Assembly (NCBI GenBank): GCA_964036045.1 | Contig: OZ038384.1 | Span: 61,105,355-61,169,354, forward strand | DNA from: Eutreptiella sp. 'Long Island Sound 2002' | Lineage: Eukaryota; Euglenozoa; Euglenophyceae; Eutreptiales; Eutreptiaceae | Direction of reading: 5' to 3' | DNA length: 64,000 nucleotides | In this document: positions 11,246 through 21,440 of the stretch, one piece after another | Layout of the letters: each line of letters begins with the position of its first letter | How positions within the stretch are numbered: the stretch's first letter is position 1 | Position numbers and translations under genes: made by a program | Notes under the pieces: generated by a model | The model's database searches: none | The model's input: only the letters and a program-made list of their open reading frames with translations | Told to the model about the DNA's origin: nothing

Positions 11246-11760
11246 TTAGTTTCGCTTCTTACGCTGGGACATAGTCTCAGCACGGGTTAGGAGCTGCCCC
11301 TCGTTGTTCTCAACGAGGTAAGTGCGGAAGATGGGGTTGATACTCCCATCTGGTTGTATGAAGGCTGACATAGGTTCCCAGGTCGCCTCAGACAACCCAT
11401 AGCCATCCCACAGGGTTAGGAATTTCCAGCCCTGTTTCTACTCGTGGCGAGCAATACCTGCAAACACGTAGTAACCATCGACTGCCATCTCATCGTCAGT
11501 CATCTCTTCGAGTTCGTCTGCCTCTTCTGGACTGGCAGCGTTCTCTAGGTCTATACGTTCAACGTCACTGTCGCTGAGGCGCCACTTATCCCAAGACAAG
11601 TCGTCAGGGGAGTGATAGTGCCTCAACTGCTTAGGTGCACACAGCAGTTCACCACCTAGACGTGGACTGCACCTGACATGGATCCTGGATCCATCTATCC
11701 TGATGATACGATAGGGTCCAAAGTAAGGGTCCTGTAGGCAGTTACGTGGCCAGGTCACCA
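11246..11760 (-). pseudogene. Element N integrase C-terminus and chromodomain
   Basis: In one frame from about 11760 the protein reads FGPYRIIRIDGSRIHVR, the SH3-like C-terminal part of Ty3 integrases, then an acidic linker (DELEEMTDDEM). After a TAG at 11438-11440 the same frame continues to a TAA at 11246-11248. It contains KFLTLWDGYGLSEATWEP, matching the core of a chromodomain (aromatic cage and WEP motif). Chromodomains of this type bind methylated histone tails and bias integration toward heterochromatin. The stop falls exactly where a short polar residue would precede the first strand, so CAG to TAG is a likely cause. Confidence 0.8.
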
Positions 11761-12677
11761 ACCTTGAAGCTGGCAGGTCGCCGTAGGCGGTTCCGTCGGC
11801 TCTGCTCACGGTCACGTATGTGTCTCAGGTTAGTACCAGCCTGGTTAGCCAGAGACTGCTTGTGTTCCAGCCGAACTCCCACAGGGCTCTTGAAGTCCTC
11901 AGGAAAGGGAGTTTTGAAGAATCAAGCAGGTCGTCCTCCAGGGAACAGTTCGTGGGGGGTGAAACCCGTAGAAGAGCTCCGCTGTGAGTTCATGGTCAGC
12001 ACTGCCCAGGGCACTAGGCGTACCCAGTCCTTGGTGCGCTCCTGTTTCATCAGGATTCTTAAGTTTTGCTCCACCACACGGTTCTGTCTCTCACAGAGAG
12101 GGTTAGACGTGTGGGTATAGGGCACACCTGTGGTTATCTCCACGTTGAGGGCATTTAGCACTCCTTTGTACCACCCAGTGTCACTGCGGATGCGCACATC
12201 CTCAGCAGAGTGCACCTGCTTAGGTGCTCCATAGGGTTCGAACCATTGTTCGACCAACATTTTCACAGTCTGCTCACCTGTGATTTTCCTATTGCAAGGG
12301 AACACACGGGCGAAGCGAGATAGACCACAGGTGACCACCAGGCAACTATCATAGCCGCCAAAGCGTGGTAGGCCGTGGATGAAATCCACGTAGAGAAGAG
12401 AGTTAGCACAATAGGGTATGGGTAAGCTGGAGATCAGGCCCCTATCCCTACTGTCGCTCTGCTTGCTGGCATGACAGCCACAAGCATCCACAATGGTCTG
12501 CATACACGACCTCAGTTCAGTCAGGGTTAGACTAGAGTAGAAACACTCACGGAAGAAGTCCACTGAGCGATTAGCGCCAGTGTGACCACAACTGAGATGG
12601 GACCACTGTAGGCACGCATCCAGTCGTGCCTCAGGCACCACAATTCGGTCCTCGTAGAAGAGGTACTGATTGTTTTT
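11755..12677 (-). pseudogene. Element N integrase catalytic core
   Basis: Integrase of N, joining cDNA to chromosomal DNA. The zinc-binding part (about 12625-12480) shows SHLSCGHTG and a later CGCHASK. Catalytic residues are visible as LLYVDFIHG (first Asp), EDVRIRSDTG (second Asp) and NPLCERQNR (Glu), the D,D-35-E triad with a Ty3-like ERQNR block. The frame is open from 12641 to a TGA at 11922-11924. It continues, coding-like, after that stop to about 11765, where a frameshift moves to the C-terminal piece. Upstream, a TAG at 12678 separates it from the RNase H tail in the same frame. Confidence 0.85.
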
Positions 12678-13640
12678 CTACCACTGGTGCCCGTCAATGA
12701 CACGGGGTTGGAGACCAGTGCGGAGGGTTTGGAGAATTTCTTCATACTCTGACTGATAGTCGGTTAGACTCGGTCCCTCCAGGATTCCAGCAGTGCGCAT
12801 GGACAGGTCAAGCTGGACATCCATACGTTGGAAAGCCTCTCTGGCGAGCGCCTCAGAGCTCTCACCAATAAGCGCATCCAAGTTGTTGCGCGATATATAG
12901 TCAGACAGTTCATTCTTTATCCCGGGGATATGGTGCACTGTCAGCCTGAACTGGCTCAGGTAAGTCCACCACCGTTTTAGCTTTGCTTTCTCTGGTGGTG
13001 GGTCCTTCTGAAAAGACTTCACAGGCTCCTGGTCACACAGCCAGACAATAGGGTTAGATCCCAGGAGTCAGGATTGTGACGATAGCACCAACATACCGGC
13101 CAGGAGTTCCTGGTCATAGGTGCTGTAATTGGAACGCGCTTGGTTCCATTTCCAATTCCAGTGCCCCAGTGGCACCAGTCGCCACTCACTGGTAGGATAG
13201 TCATGTTTCAACGAACCATCACGGTTCAGTCCAGTAGTACGATAATGGCAGTGGGTTAGTTCAGCGGGGTTAAGCTCCTGCCATTGGTAGATCGTACCTC
13301 CCCCCCCTACATCACTGGCATCAGTGATCAGGACTATCCCGCCCTCAGGGCGGGGCACTCCCAGGCAGGTGGAGGAGGCAATCTTCTGCTTCAACTCCTG
13401 GAAACACTCTTGCTCTCTGGAGGTCCACCTCCAGGGAGTAGTTTTCTTGATTAGGTCAGTGAGGGGTGCAGAGGAGTAAGTAAAATTGTGGATGTGACGC
13501 CGATAGAAATTACAGGCGCCCACAAAACTCCTCACATCGTGTAGGCCCTTCTTAGGGTCATCGCGAATCTGCATGTCCTGTAGGGGCTGCATCTTAGACG
13601 CGGCTGGTTTCCACCAGCCATACCCCACGTCGAAACCCAA
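12678..13640 (-). pseudogene. Element N RNase H domain
   Basis: Follows RT in the same frame after the TAG at 13644. RT thumb sequence (FVGACNFYRRHI) leads into RNase H with IVLITDASDVGG (first Asp), STYDQELLAG (Glu) and NELSDYISR (late Asp). Between the first and second blocks is an insertion of about 40 residues compared with typical Ty3 enzymes. A TGA at 13068-13070 interrupts the protein just after STYDQELLAGMLVLSSQS; the following LLGSNPIVWLCDQEP is plainly the same domain. CGA (Arg) to TGA explains it. Ends at the TAG 12678-12680. Confidence 0.85.
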
Positions 13641-13643
13641 ATA

Positions 13644-15409
13644 CTACATCTCCTCTTTCATAAACTCACATTTTTCGAGTTTGATTCGGAGATGGTCTTC
13701 TTGACAGACAATGAAAAATTCACGGAGGAGAAGGACATGGTCCTCTTTGGTATTAGTACCCAAACTCACGTCGTCGATGTGAGCCTCCATTTCTGCACCC
13801 CGAGAAATCAACTCTTGTACTAGAGGTCTGCGCCTCAGTATGTACAAAGTTTTGTTCATAAGCTCCTGGAAGAGCGCTGGGGCCTTAGCCACCCCGAAAG
13901 AATAACCTTCCACTTCAAGACACGACCCTTAGGGGTTATCAAGGCCAACAGCTCCTGAGCGGCGGCGGTTAGGTCCACCTGCCAGAAACCAGAGCGTTTG
14001 TCCATTTTGGTCTTATACCTGCATTTGGCAATACGCTGCAGGGTGTTTTCCATGTTACGAATACTCCCTGAGTGGTTCTGGGTTTTCTTGTTGACCTCAC
14101 CATAGTCTACAACCAGACGTAGGGCAGTCGACCCTGGTTTGGCAACAAGGAAACAGGGACTGCAGTGATGGGGATAGCCTCCGTGCTTATACTCTTCAAC
14201 GAGGCCAGCATCAATGCATTCCTGGATCTGGCGCTCGATTTCTTCAACCTGTTCCTGTGGAGCCGGATAGAGACGACGCCTCAATCGCGTTTTTCCAAAT
14301 TCTGTTTTCAATTTCAGGTCCATCTGGACCAGTTTTTTACAAGAAAGGGGAGGCGGCAAGGCGCCGAACACCTCCTCATAGGTTATAAGCAATTTCCTCA
14401 GGCGGGGGTCAAGGTTAAGACTCTCGAGTTTCTGAAGGAAATCCTCCTCAGCATGCAGGTTGCTTTTTCCATGTTCTTTCTTTTTCTGCCGATCAGCAGT
14501 TTCGGCAGGCACAGAACCCTCGTCCCACTCAGGGGGACATTGCTGCCCATACTGCAGAGAATACACTAGAGGTATCTCAGGATCAGGCAGCGTATGGGAC
14601 TCATCGTCCTCCTCAGACCAGATGGAGGATTTCCAGGTCTGTCTGAGGTATTGCAGCCGCTCTTGGCGCTCAATACCTTCGGCCTTCAGGTACAACAGCC
14701 GCCGGAGTTCCTGAGTGTCATGCTCAGACAATGGCATGTTATTAGCAGCAGGCCGCGCCAGAGCATCAGCACTCCGGGCCACGGGTTCACCTGTGTGCAT
14801 AGGCTGCATGTGTAGCACTGGCTTCCCAACAGGGGAAGCGGGTTCAGAGGTTGACTCTAGATCTACCTCCTCTAGCAACAGCTGGGCTAGGAAGGCACTA
14901 TGTTTTAGGTCAACACAGCTGGGATCAACAGAAGGAATAGTGCTGGCGATCTCAGACAGCTGGTCATCAGCATCCTCATTTACAGCTGCAGGTTCCAGAT
15001 AGTCATCGGGAGACTCGCACCCTGTAAGTGTGGCAGATAGGTGCTCAGGAGATCGATTTTTGAGATCATGAAGGGTCAGGCCACAATTTTCGGCCATGAC
15101 CTCTTTCAGTAGCACCTGGTCTAAGTCACACAGGGATACAGGATTGAGTGATCCATCAACGATGGACAGGAAACTGGCCCACTCAGGGGCCTGCATAGCT
15201 GTGTCTGAGTCCTCAGGCACACAGATGGGGCTGTCAGGGAGTTGCACTCTTCCCACGGTCATTCGATCTAGCATACGGCGCCAGTAAGCATGTTCACCTG
15301 AGCAGCCCCAGTCAGGGGTGCAGATAACAACCCTTCCTCCCTCATAAGCGATTTTGGTTAGAACCTTCGCGAGCAGGGAGAAGGGAGGGTTAGCATACGC
15401 TAGGCCCAT
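13644..15409 (-). pseudogene. Element N reverse transcriptase
   Basis: From about 15130 an acidic linker leads to RT proper. Fingers: RRRLYPAPQEQVEEIERQI and LRLVVDYGEVNKKTQ. Palm: TKMDKRSGFWQVDL (first catalytic Asp). After a one-base frame change near 13900 come FGVAKAPALFQELM and AHIDDVSLG, the YxDD active-site box with His in place of Tyr. It makes cDNA from element RNA. The frame ends at a TAG (13644-13646) placed within EEM-stop-YLGFDVG, where this family normally has one more residue before YLG. The first about 60 codons belong to the Dam-like domain described separately. Confidence 0.88.
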
Positions 15410-15500
15410 TGCTTTCCAGAAGAAACGGAAAGCATTGTTCAGTTGTTTCGAGCAGTACTACTGCATGATGTGCTGTTGTTGGCTCGCAAACAATTCCACC
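15235..15500 (-). pseudogene. Element N Dam-like (DIRS-type methylase-like) domain between protease and RT
   Basis: The protease frame ends VELFASQQQHIMQ, then a TAG (15458-15460). The same frame goes on YCSKQLNNAFRFFW, AYANPPFSLLAKVLTKIA and GGRVVICTPDW. The order D/E-x-F-A-S, aromatic-rich block, NPPF, a hydrophobic strand ending in P-x-W matches the region called Dam or methyltransferase-like in DIRS retroelements. NPPF is the catalytic motif IV form of N6-adenine methyltransferases (D/N-P-P-Y/F). Known Ty3 elements go straight from protease to RT. Whether it is an active enzyme cannot be said; the SAM-binding motif is not obvious. Confidence 0.55.
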
Positions 15501-16250
15501 TGGATCTCATCCAGGTTTACCTGAAGGGCCGCCCGTCCACGTTCCAGAACGTGACGGGCCAATTGGTAGTTTTCAGTACGATAGTTAGTCTTGGATGCTG
15601 TAGATGCGTAGCGCAGCCCAGACTCTTCTCGTCCTGACAGCTCCAAAGGTACGGAGAATAGCCCACTGCGAAAGTCGCAGTGCAAAGAATAGGGGCGCTG
15701 TAGGGACAGCATTTTTACCTGGGGGTTTCTTCGTAGGAAGTCGGTGCCAATGACGATGTCAAAGGCGTCGGTGTCCAGCACTCTGCAGTGTTGGGTCACG
15801 GTTTCGTCGCCCAGACATATAGTCACATCGACCCCCCCCAAGGAATGGATGGTACGCCCATCCCCTACTCTTATGGCCACGGTCTTAGTTTTCTTGAAAG
15901 TTTTTTTTTTGGCAGGCGCCGGGCCACTATGGAAAGTGTTGCACCGGTGTCAAGCACCGCTCGAAAAACCTGATCCCCGATTTTCACCAGGATCCAAAAA
16001 ACCAAGTCCTCCTCTTCGGAGCCGCCCCCCTACTCCTCATCAGGGAACTTCACATCCACCCCTGCAGCAATGAGGGACTTGGCCATCCAGGCCAAGCGCC
16101 TCTTCTTGGAATTATTCCCCTCAGGGGTAGCGTTATCCCCTTGGGGGCGCTTCTTGGGGTCACCTGCGGCAGGAGCGGGTGTAGCAGCAGGAGTGGGTGT
16201 AGCAACGGGCGCTGATGAGCGCCTCTGGGGGTTAGGGGGTCCATTTTAGC
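15458..16250 (-). pseudogene. Element N aspartic protease and gag-protease linker
   Basis: After the gag TAA (16246-16248) the same frame remains coding-like: Pro/Ala-rich linker, SKKRRLAWMAKSLIAAG, then a TAG near 16032. The protease follows with VFRAVLDTGATLSIVARRL near 15940, the DTGA active site of retroviral-type aspartic proteases, which cleave the polyprotein. A run of ten A on the minus strand (15901-15910) causes a frame change, after which the fold continues as VAIRVGDGRTIHSLGG and DIVIGTDFLRRN. A single A gained or lost in the run would account for the slip. Protein continues directly into the Dam-like domain. Confidence 0.8.
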
Positions 16251-18237
16251 CACCCCCCTTGCCACCTCCTTTACCACCTTTATCCCCATTCGGGGGATTT
16301 CTGGCGGGCGTTTGAGTCTTCTGGCGTTCCGCCTCCTGACGCTTGAGTTTGTCACTCTCGCGTTTCTTGATGTGGCATTCGTCCTCGTAGTGACGACGTT
16401 TGCCACAGTAACCACAGGTGATGGTACACCTGAAATGGTCCTGATGGGTCACCTGTTTCCCATCCTTGGTATGCTGCTGACGTTTCATCTGCAGCATACA
16501 GCCACTGCGGAGATCGCAGTCAGAGGCATGACAAGGTCCCTCCTTGTCATTGACAGGTTTGCAGTAGAACAGGGGGGGTGTACCCGCATCAGGTTTAGCC
16601 TCATTCATGGCACGTAGGTTACCCCTCCCTTTACCACCTCCCTGGTTGGAGCTAGTGGGATTTTTAGGCCCTTTCTTTTCGCCACGTTCGGGGGTAGGGG
16701 TACCATCTCGACCCAAATGCTTCTTGAGGAATTTCTCCATGTGGGAGCCATTCTCTCTCTCAAGAGCTAGCTCAATCAAGAGGTCCACCAGTTCATCGTA
16801 CAAGTGGGTCCTGCTCTTCCTCTCAGAGGTGGAGCGGCAATCATGCCACGTACGTTGGGGGGTCCTACTCATGAGCCACAGGTGGGGCTCAGTGGCTCCG
16901 TAGGAGCCCACGTTCATGCTCGAAAACAAGTACTCCAAGTCGCACACATATTGAGAAATTCGCGCAGCCGATGGAAACTCAGGGAGCATAGGTAGCTCCT
17001 CGATCTGTGTGCGTACGCTGAGGTCAGTCTCATAGACTGGGAATGTTTTCTCCAACCTAAGGAGTACCTCTGCCCAGGTGGAACAGGTTTTCACAATCTC
17101 TTTCACCTGTTTTTGCAAAAATTTCTTTTTGCATGAGTGTTTTAGCAGTGAGCATTTGGTGGCCACATCCACATGGGATTGGCCAGTCAACAAAAGGAAC
17201 TCTGCAAATTCTTCTGCCCATTCGGGCAGATTTTTGGGGTCGAACTCCGGCAGTTCCAGCTGGATGTTCGCCTGGGCAATAGGTCTGCCCGTCTTCCCAC
17301 CCCCCGGAGTTAGGCCTGAAGGCGACACGCCGGCAAGAGGGGCTAGGGCTGACAGCCCTCTTCTCTCAATCTCTGTGACAGGCACGTCCTGTAGATCAGC
17401 CATAGGCAGTGTCCTGGCACGGGGGTGAAAGGGGCTGGGGCAGGTGACCTTAGGCAACAGCCTTGAGACCCTTGATCTCTTAAGATCTTCAGCCAGGGTA
17501 CTCAGTCCTGGAGAGAGAGAGGGCAACTCTGGCTTGGGTAAGGGTTCTGCAATACCCAGTTTAGCCTTAATGGCCTCCGATAGGGCCGTCACATCTGGAT
17601 CTTCTGATCCAGACAGGAGTTTGGCCAACAGCTCGGCCGTATGATCCAGGGCTCCGTAGGTTGGCCTTGGATAATGTTGTTCTTCAACTCGAGTCGGGCC
17701 CACTTCGGGAGCCCTTGGGGTTGGACAACATGCTCTTGGATACTCAGGTCTTGGTCGTCTTGGCAGGAATGCAGTCTCGGCTCTGTCGGACGGCGACCCA
17801 GAGTGCGCGTAGGACCCTAGGTCTGTACGTGGTCTGGATCCATGTACTGCCAATGGCTCCTCTCCATCTTCTCCACGAATGGATTTGTAGTACTCCTCAT
17901 GGAGGATGTATTCATCCATTTTCTTCCTCAGTTCCTCATACTCCTCAGGGCCTTCAATCGCTGTTGAGGATGAAGCCGGACGGTTGGATCTGGATACTGA
18001 GGCAGCTACACGTCTGTGGAGATGACTGAAGCTGTCTCCACCGTGGGCTGCTAAGGCCTCGGTGGTAAGGCCTTTTTTTTCTTCCGCCCTTCTGCGTTCT
18101 GGATCTCCTTGGGACCCAGATGCGCCACTGAGATGTTGTGGAGCTCGGTAAGGTGGTTCACTCATGGGGTGGACCATGCTGCCCCTTTGCACTTGGACAG
18201 TTCTGATGGGCCAGGTCCTGACACTTGGCGTGGACAT
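16246..18237 (-). CDS. Element N gag
   Basis: The longest intact frame in N: about 663 codons from the first ATG (18235-18237). The open frame extends 11 codons further upstream from a GTG. N-terminal third is low complexity and charged (residues up to about 300). The capsid-like core follows, with FDPKNLPEWAEEFAEFL and RLEKTFPVYETDLSVRTQ. Near the C-terminus, CGYCGKRRHYEDEC fits the canonical C-x2-C-x4-H-x4-C zinc knuckle that packages RNA. An upstream Cys/His cluster (CHASDCDLRSGC) may bind a second metal. Ends with a Gly/Lys-rich tail at TAA. It lies about 80 bases downstream of the primer site. Integrity of this frame contrasts with the damaged pol. Confidence 0.85.
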   Translation of the reverse strand: MSTPSVRTWPIRTVQVQRGSMVHPMSEPPYRAPQHLSGASGSQGDPERRRAEEKKGLTTEALAAHGGDSFSHLHRRVAASVSRSNRPASSSTAIEGPEEYEELRKKMDEYILHEEYYKSIRGEDGEEPLAVHGSRPRTDLGSYAHSGSPSDRAETAFLPRRPRPEYPRACCPTPRAPEVGPTRVEEQHYPRPTYGALDHTAELLAKLLSGSEDPDVTALSEAIKAKLGIAEPLPKPELPSLSPGLSTLAEDLKRSRVSRLLPKVTCPSPFHPRARTLPMADLQDVPVTEIERRGLSALAPLAGVSPSGLTPGGGKTGRPIAQANIQLELPEFDPKNLPEWAEEFAEFLLLTGQSHVDVATKCSLLKHSCKKKFLQKQVKEIVKTCSTWAEVLLRLEKTFPVYETDLSVRTQIEELPMLPEFPSAARISQYVCDLEYLFSSMNVGSYGATEPHLWLMSRTPQRTWHDCRSTSERKSRTHLYDELVDLLIELALERENGSHMEKFLKKHLGRDGTPTPERGEKKGPKNPTSSNQGGGKGRGNLRAMNEAKPDAGTPPLFYCKPVNDKEGPCHASDCDLRSGCMLQMKRQQHTKDGKQVTHQDHFRCTITCGYCGKRRHYEDECHIKKRESDKLKRQEAERQKTQTPARNPPNGDKGGKGGGKGGG

Positions 18238-18309
18238 GATGAACTTGTTGTTGAGATTTTTGTGCTGCACTTCTTCTCAGGGTCGGTTCAAAAGGTCACA
18301 AGGGACTGT

Positions 18310-18320
18310 CTCTGCTACCA
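18310..18320 (-). other. Primer binding site of element N
   Basis: On the minus strand TGGTAGCAGAG starts at the LTR edge, overlapping its last base. It fits the complement of an initiator-methionine tRNA 3' end over 11 bases. Confidence 0.8.
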
Positions 18321-19028
18321 GAAAGATGTCCTTGATTTATGCCCTAGATATTTTGATGAAATCCTGCAGGTTTTGTAGTTGTAAACCCAAACCAAAGCAG
18401 CAAGTAGAGCAAGAACAGGATGTGGATCGAATCAATGATTGGTTTTGGAATCCAGTGTAACACAGAAGGGCTGCAGATAAACAAAGCAGGTTTATACACA
18501 AAGATTCAATCACAAATGGATAATACAAAAGATTTTATATGAAAATTGGTCTGACTCTTGCCTCAGAGATAGCATTAGGCACTTCATGTGCACTCTTTTG
18601 GGTGAAATGGTGCTGGTTAGGAATGTGGAACATAGATGTCAGGACCACACAGAAAATGACTTGGCCAAGCAACTGAATTCAGAAACAGTTACAAAGTAGG
18701 ACCACAATAAGTGGTAGAAACAATTGAGTATAGGGGTCTTGGGGTGGGAGACCACTAGGCTTAACCTCCAAGGCCTAAAGCATGAAATGCCTATTTCATT
18801 TCGGTATATCCTCCATGAAGGAAGGTACCTCCGCTCAGTTGAGTGGTAGGGGTGAACTTCATTGGGGGCTAGGGTCACAACCCTAGTTACTTTGAGAAAG
18901 TGTACTTTAGGCAACAAAAGAGAGGTAAAAACACTTAAGTTTGTCTTAGCATCAACAGAAGGGTTTTAAGGGGGGCTTGGCCTGGATCAAGCCCTCCAAG
19001 AAAGACATGGCAGTGACTTTTTCTTACT
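18320..19028 (-). repeat. 5' LTR of element N (709 bp)
   Basis: Partner of 7824-8532, same length. Being upstream of gag on the minus strand it would carry the promoter. I did not recognise a convincing TATA box. Confidence 0.95.
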
Positions 19029-19033
19029 GGTGG
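19029..19033. repeat. Target-site duplication GGTGG, right of element N
   Basis: Second copy of the 5-bp duplication. The H gag codons resume directly after it. Confidence 0.92.
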
Positions 19034-20392
19034 TATCCGTCTCGGAGGAGTGGTGGCTGCAGACGTCAGAGACGCCATCAGGATTGACGACATCACGGGA
19101 ATCAAAGTCCCCTACTACGATGGCAACGCCTCCAACCTGAATGACTTCATCCTGGATTGGGAGAATTCGCCGAGGAGGTCGTCGGCGAGATGAAGGGATC
19201 GCCAAAGGACAAGTTGGTATGTCGGACATTCCCACACAGGCTGGCGCAGGACCTGAAGGAGGAGCTCAGGGATCAGATCCGCGAGGGATTAATCCAGACG
19301 GAGCAGGCCTGCCTCCAGTGGCTGGAGGACGAGGAGCGAGTGGACGCCCCCAACCGGAAGTTGGAGGATTTGTGGTCCATTCTGCTGCCGCTGGAGCGCG
19401 GGGAGCTGCGGGTCCGGGAATGGAATCGGTACATCCGCAAGTACCGAAGAAGCCTCAAGCTGGTGGAGGACTGGAACGAGTCCAGCGAGATCCGACACCT
19501 GCTGAAGGACGTCCTCCCCGGCCACTGGAAGAGGAGGGTGGAGGACGAGGAGAAGAAGAGAGCAAAGAAGCGCGTGGCCTTACAGATCATGGCATCGGAG
19601 GACACCCACGCCGGAATAATGGAGTTTCTCCGGCAAAACCTCGGCGAGCCCAGCCGAATGTTGGGGTTGAAGAACGCCGTCTACGTGGAGGTATTCTGCG
19701 ACACCATGGGGCAAAGGCTGATGCGCCTCAACAACGCGGAGTGGACGCGCGGAGAGCCGCTGAGGATGCAGGTCATCTTCGCCCGCATGAGCCTGGACGA
19801 GATCGTGAAGTACATCACGCTGGAGCTGAAGCTCAACGCCAAGAACGAGGCCCACGTGCAGGATCGACAGGGCCATGGACATCAAGGTCATCTAGAAGAT
19901 TGCCAACACCAAGAGGTCAAGGAGGACACGGTCGGCACCGCGGAGGAAGGGAGTGGAAGCGGCCAAAATCTCTGGACCGCGACCACCCGAGAGGATCAGG
20001 AAGAAGCCCACTTCTTCGGGTTCGTAGCGCACAATATGAAGGAGAATGGGCAGGACAGGTCCAGGTGGAACCGCCTGCACCCAAGGACCAAGAACCGCAA
20101 GGAACCGCGGAGTATCGGGAACCCGCCGCTCTCGTTCCGCGAGTACAGATCACAGCACGACGGTTGCTGGGTCTGCTACGGAAAGGGGAACAACCATGCA
20201 CATGACTACCGGCATTGCAAGGTATGTGAGGATGACAGGAAGACCTACTTCGCCGCCGATCCCGACAAGAAGCCCAAGGAGCAACGGATTGCCGATTGGA
20301 AGGCAAAGGGCGGAGACAGTGGAAAAGGCCAAGGAAAGGGCCAAGGGAAAGGCGGAGGAAAAGGCTATGGTGGAGGACCCGGCCCAGACTGA
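19034..20392 (+). pseudogene. Element H gag, capsid core and zinc knuckle
   Basis: Resumes the gag interrupted at 7823. The first 40 codons (DDITGIKVPYYDGNASNL) are in one frame; a one-base deletion near 19157 moves the rest to the frame open to 20392. The core (FAEEVVGEMKGSPKD, LPGHWKRRVEDEEKKRAK) aligns by eye with fragment M gag (PPTYDGNPLNLDRF, LPEAWIKRVTKEEGKRAK). The C-terminus has CWVCYGKGNNHAHDYRHC, a longer-spaced CCHC-like knuckle, then a Lys/Gly repeat tail (GKGQGKGQGKGGGKG). It ends in TGA (20390-20392), but the same frame continues into protease. Related to M rather than to nested element N. Confidence 0.85.
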
Positions 20393-21440
20393 CGCCTGAG
20401 GTCGATCGAGGAGGTTGCTGAGGACATGTTGAGGACAATGGAGGAACTCAAAGCCCAGCAACGTGCTGGACAAAGTCTGAGCGGATCGCAGCAGGAGGGA
20501 GCTGCGGCAGGCCACGTCTAGAGGAGCCCCCACGGGATCGGGACCCCGGAAACCTCTCCTCTGAAAATCAGTGGAATCTTAAAGAAAGGGAAGGCACATC
20601 GGGTGCCGAAGAAGGCTCCAGAAGAGCCAAAACCACTGAGTTTTGTCACTCCCAACCCCTGGAGCGCCCTGCCAAGGGAAGTGTATGTGGGCCAGGGACG
20701 TGGCAAGAAAGAAGGAGCCCCCACGGAGAGCCCCGTGGACGGGCAGGACCAGTTCAGGATCCACACCATCCGTGATCATACCCTCGAAGTCCTGATGCAC
20801 CCGGATGTGCTAGAGTTGCATGCCGTGAGAGTCGTCCATACACCGCAGGGTGACGAGCGGCAGTGGCACTTGAAGGTGCGTGTACGGTGCGGACAGGAGG
20901 AGTTGGTGGTGGATGTTTTGGTGGATACAGGTGCCCAGGTGGGCCTGGTCCGGAGAGGGTTGTTCAAGGAGGAATCCCTGCAGCCCAGCCGTGGACCGGT
21001 ACGCCTGAAGGTGGCCAATGGCGAGATTATGGGTGGTGGCACCCAGGAGGCCACTATCAGTATGGAATTCTGGGAGCATGATCGCTTGAACCGCCCTGAT
21101 TTCGCGAAGAGAAGCACTCTATCTGGGAACTTCTATGTGGCCGACAATACAGATTGGCATATGATCATGGGGTATGACTTCATGGTGGGAAACACCATTG
21201 GAGCCCTTCCCCATCGTGCAACGCTGGTCCGGGAGGATGATGAATGTCTTACATGGCTGTCCACGGACTATGCATGCGGATCATCCCAAAGGAATGCTGA
21301 GGAAGAGGATCGGATCGTCCAAGCGGTGCAAGCTGTGGGTGCCAAGTCCAGAGGAGACCGCGGAGTTCAGCTCACGGAGTATGGATTGGCGCCGCAGGTG
21401 TATGCCAGGATGATTCAGACGCTGGGAGCCGAAACGCCCG
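20393..21440 (+). pseudogene. Element H aspartic protease
   Basis: In the same frame as gag after the TGA at 20390. A 42-codon coding-like stretch (SIEEVAEDMLRTMEELK) ends at TAG 20519-20521, then the frame is open again. The protease region contains LHAVRVVHTPQG, the active site VDVLVDTGAQVGLV (Asp at residue 108 counted from 20603) and later WHMIMGYDFMVGN, the second conserved strand. It processes the gag-pol polyprotein. Two stops between gag and protease could be damage (CGA to TGA, CAG to TAG) or, less likely, readthrough signals. Closely similar to the protease of fragment M. Confidence 0.85.

Larger units (their letters stand above)
7824..19028 (-). mobile_element. Element N: chromodomain Ty3/gypsy retrotransposon nested in H
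   Basis: An 11.2 kb minus-strand element between 709-bp LTRs. In its own direction: LTR, tRNA primer site, gag with a canonical zinc knuckle, aspartic protease, Dam-like domain, RT, RNase H, integrase, chromodomain, a 2.7 kb non-coding tail, polypurine tract, LTR. Pol is readable across about 4.6 kb, broken by about seven single stops and at least two frameshifts plus a homopolymer slip. The LTRs differ at about 17 sites by eye, so it is younger than H. Its proteins are only distantly related to those of H. Confidence 0.95.

Noticed and set aside
11438-15460. Alternative genetic code with TAG as glutamine
   Set aside because: TAG, TGA and TAA all interrupt coding sequence, and frameshifts are present too; damage explains this better.
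18270-18272. Upstream GTG as start of element N gag
   Set aside because: An ATG lies 11 codons downstream at 18237 and is the more likely start in a eukaryote.
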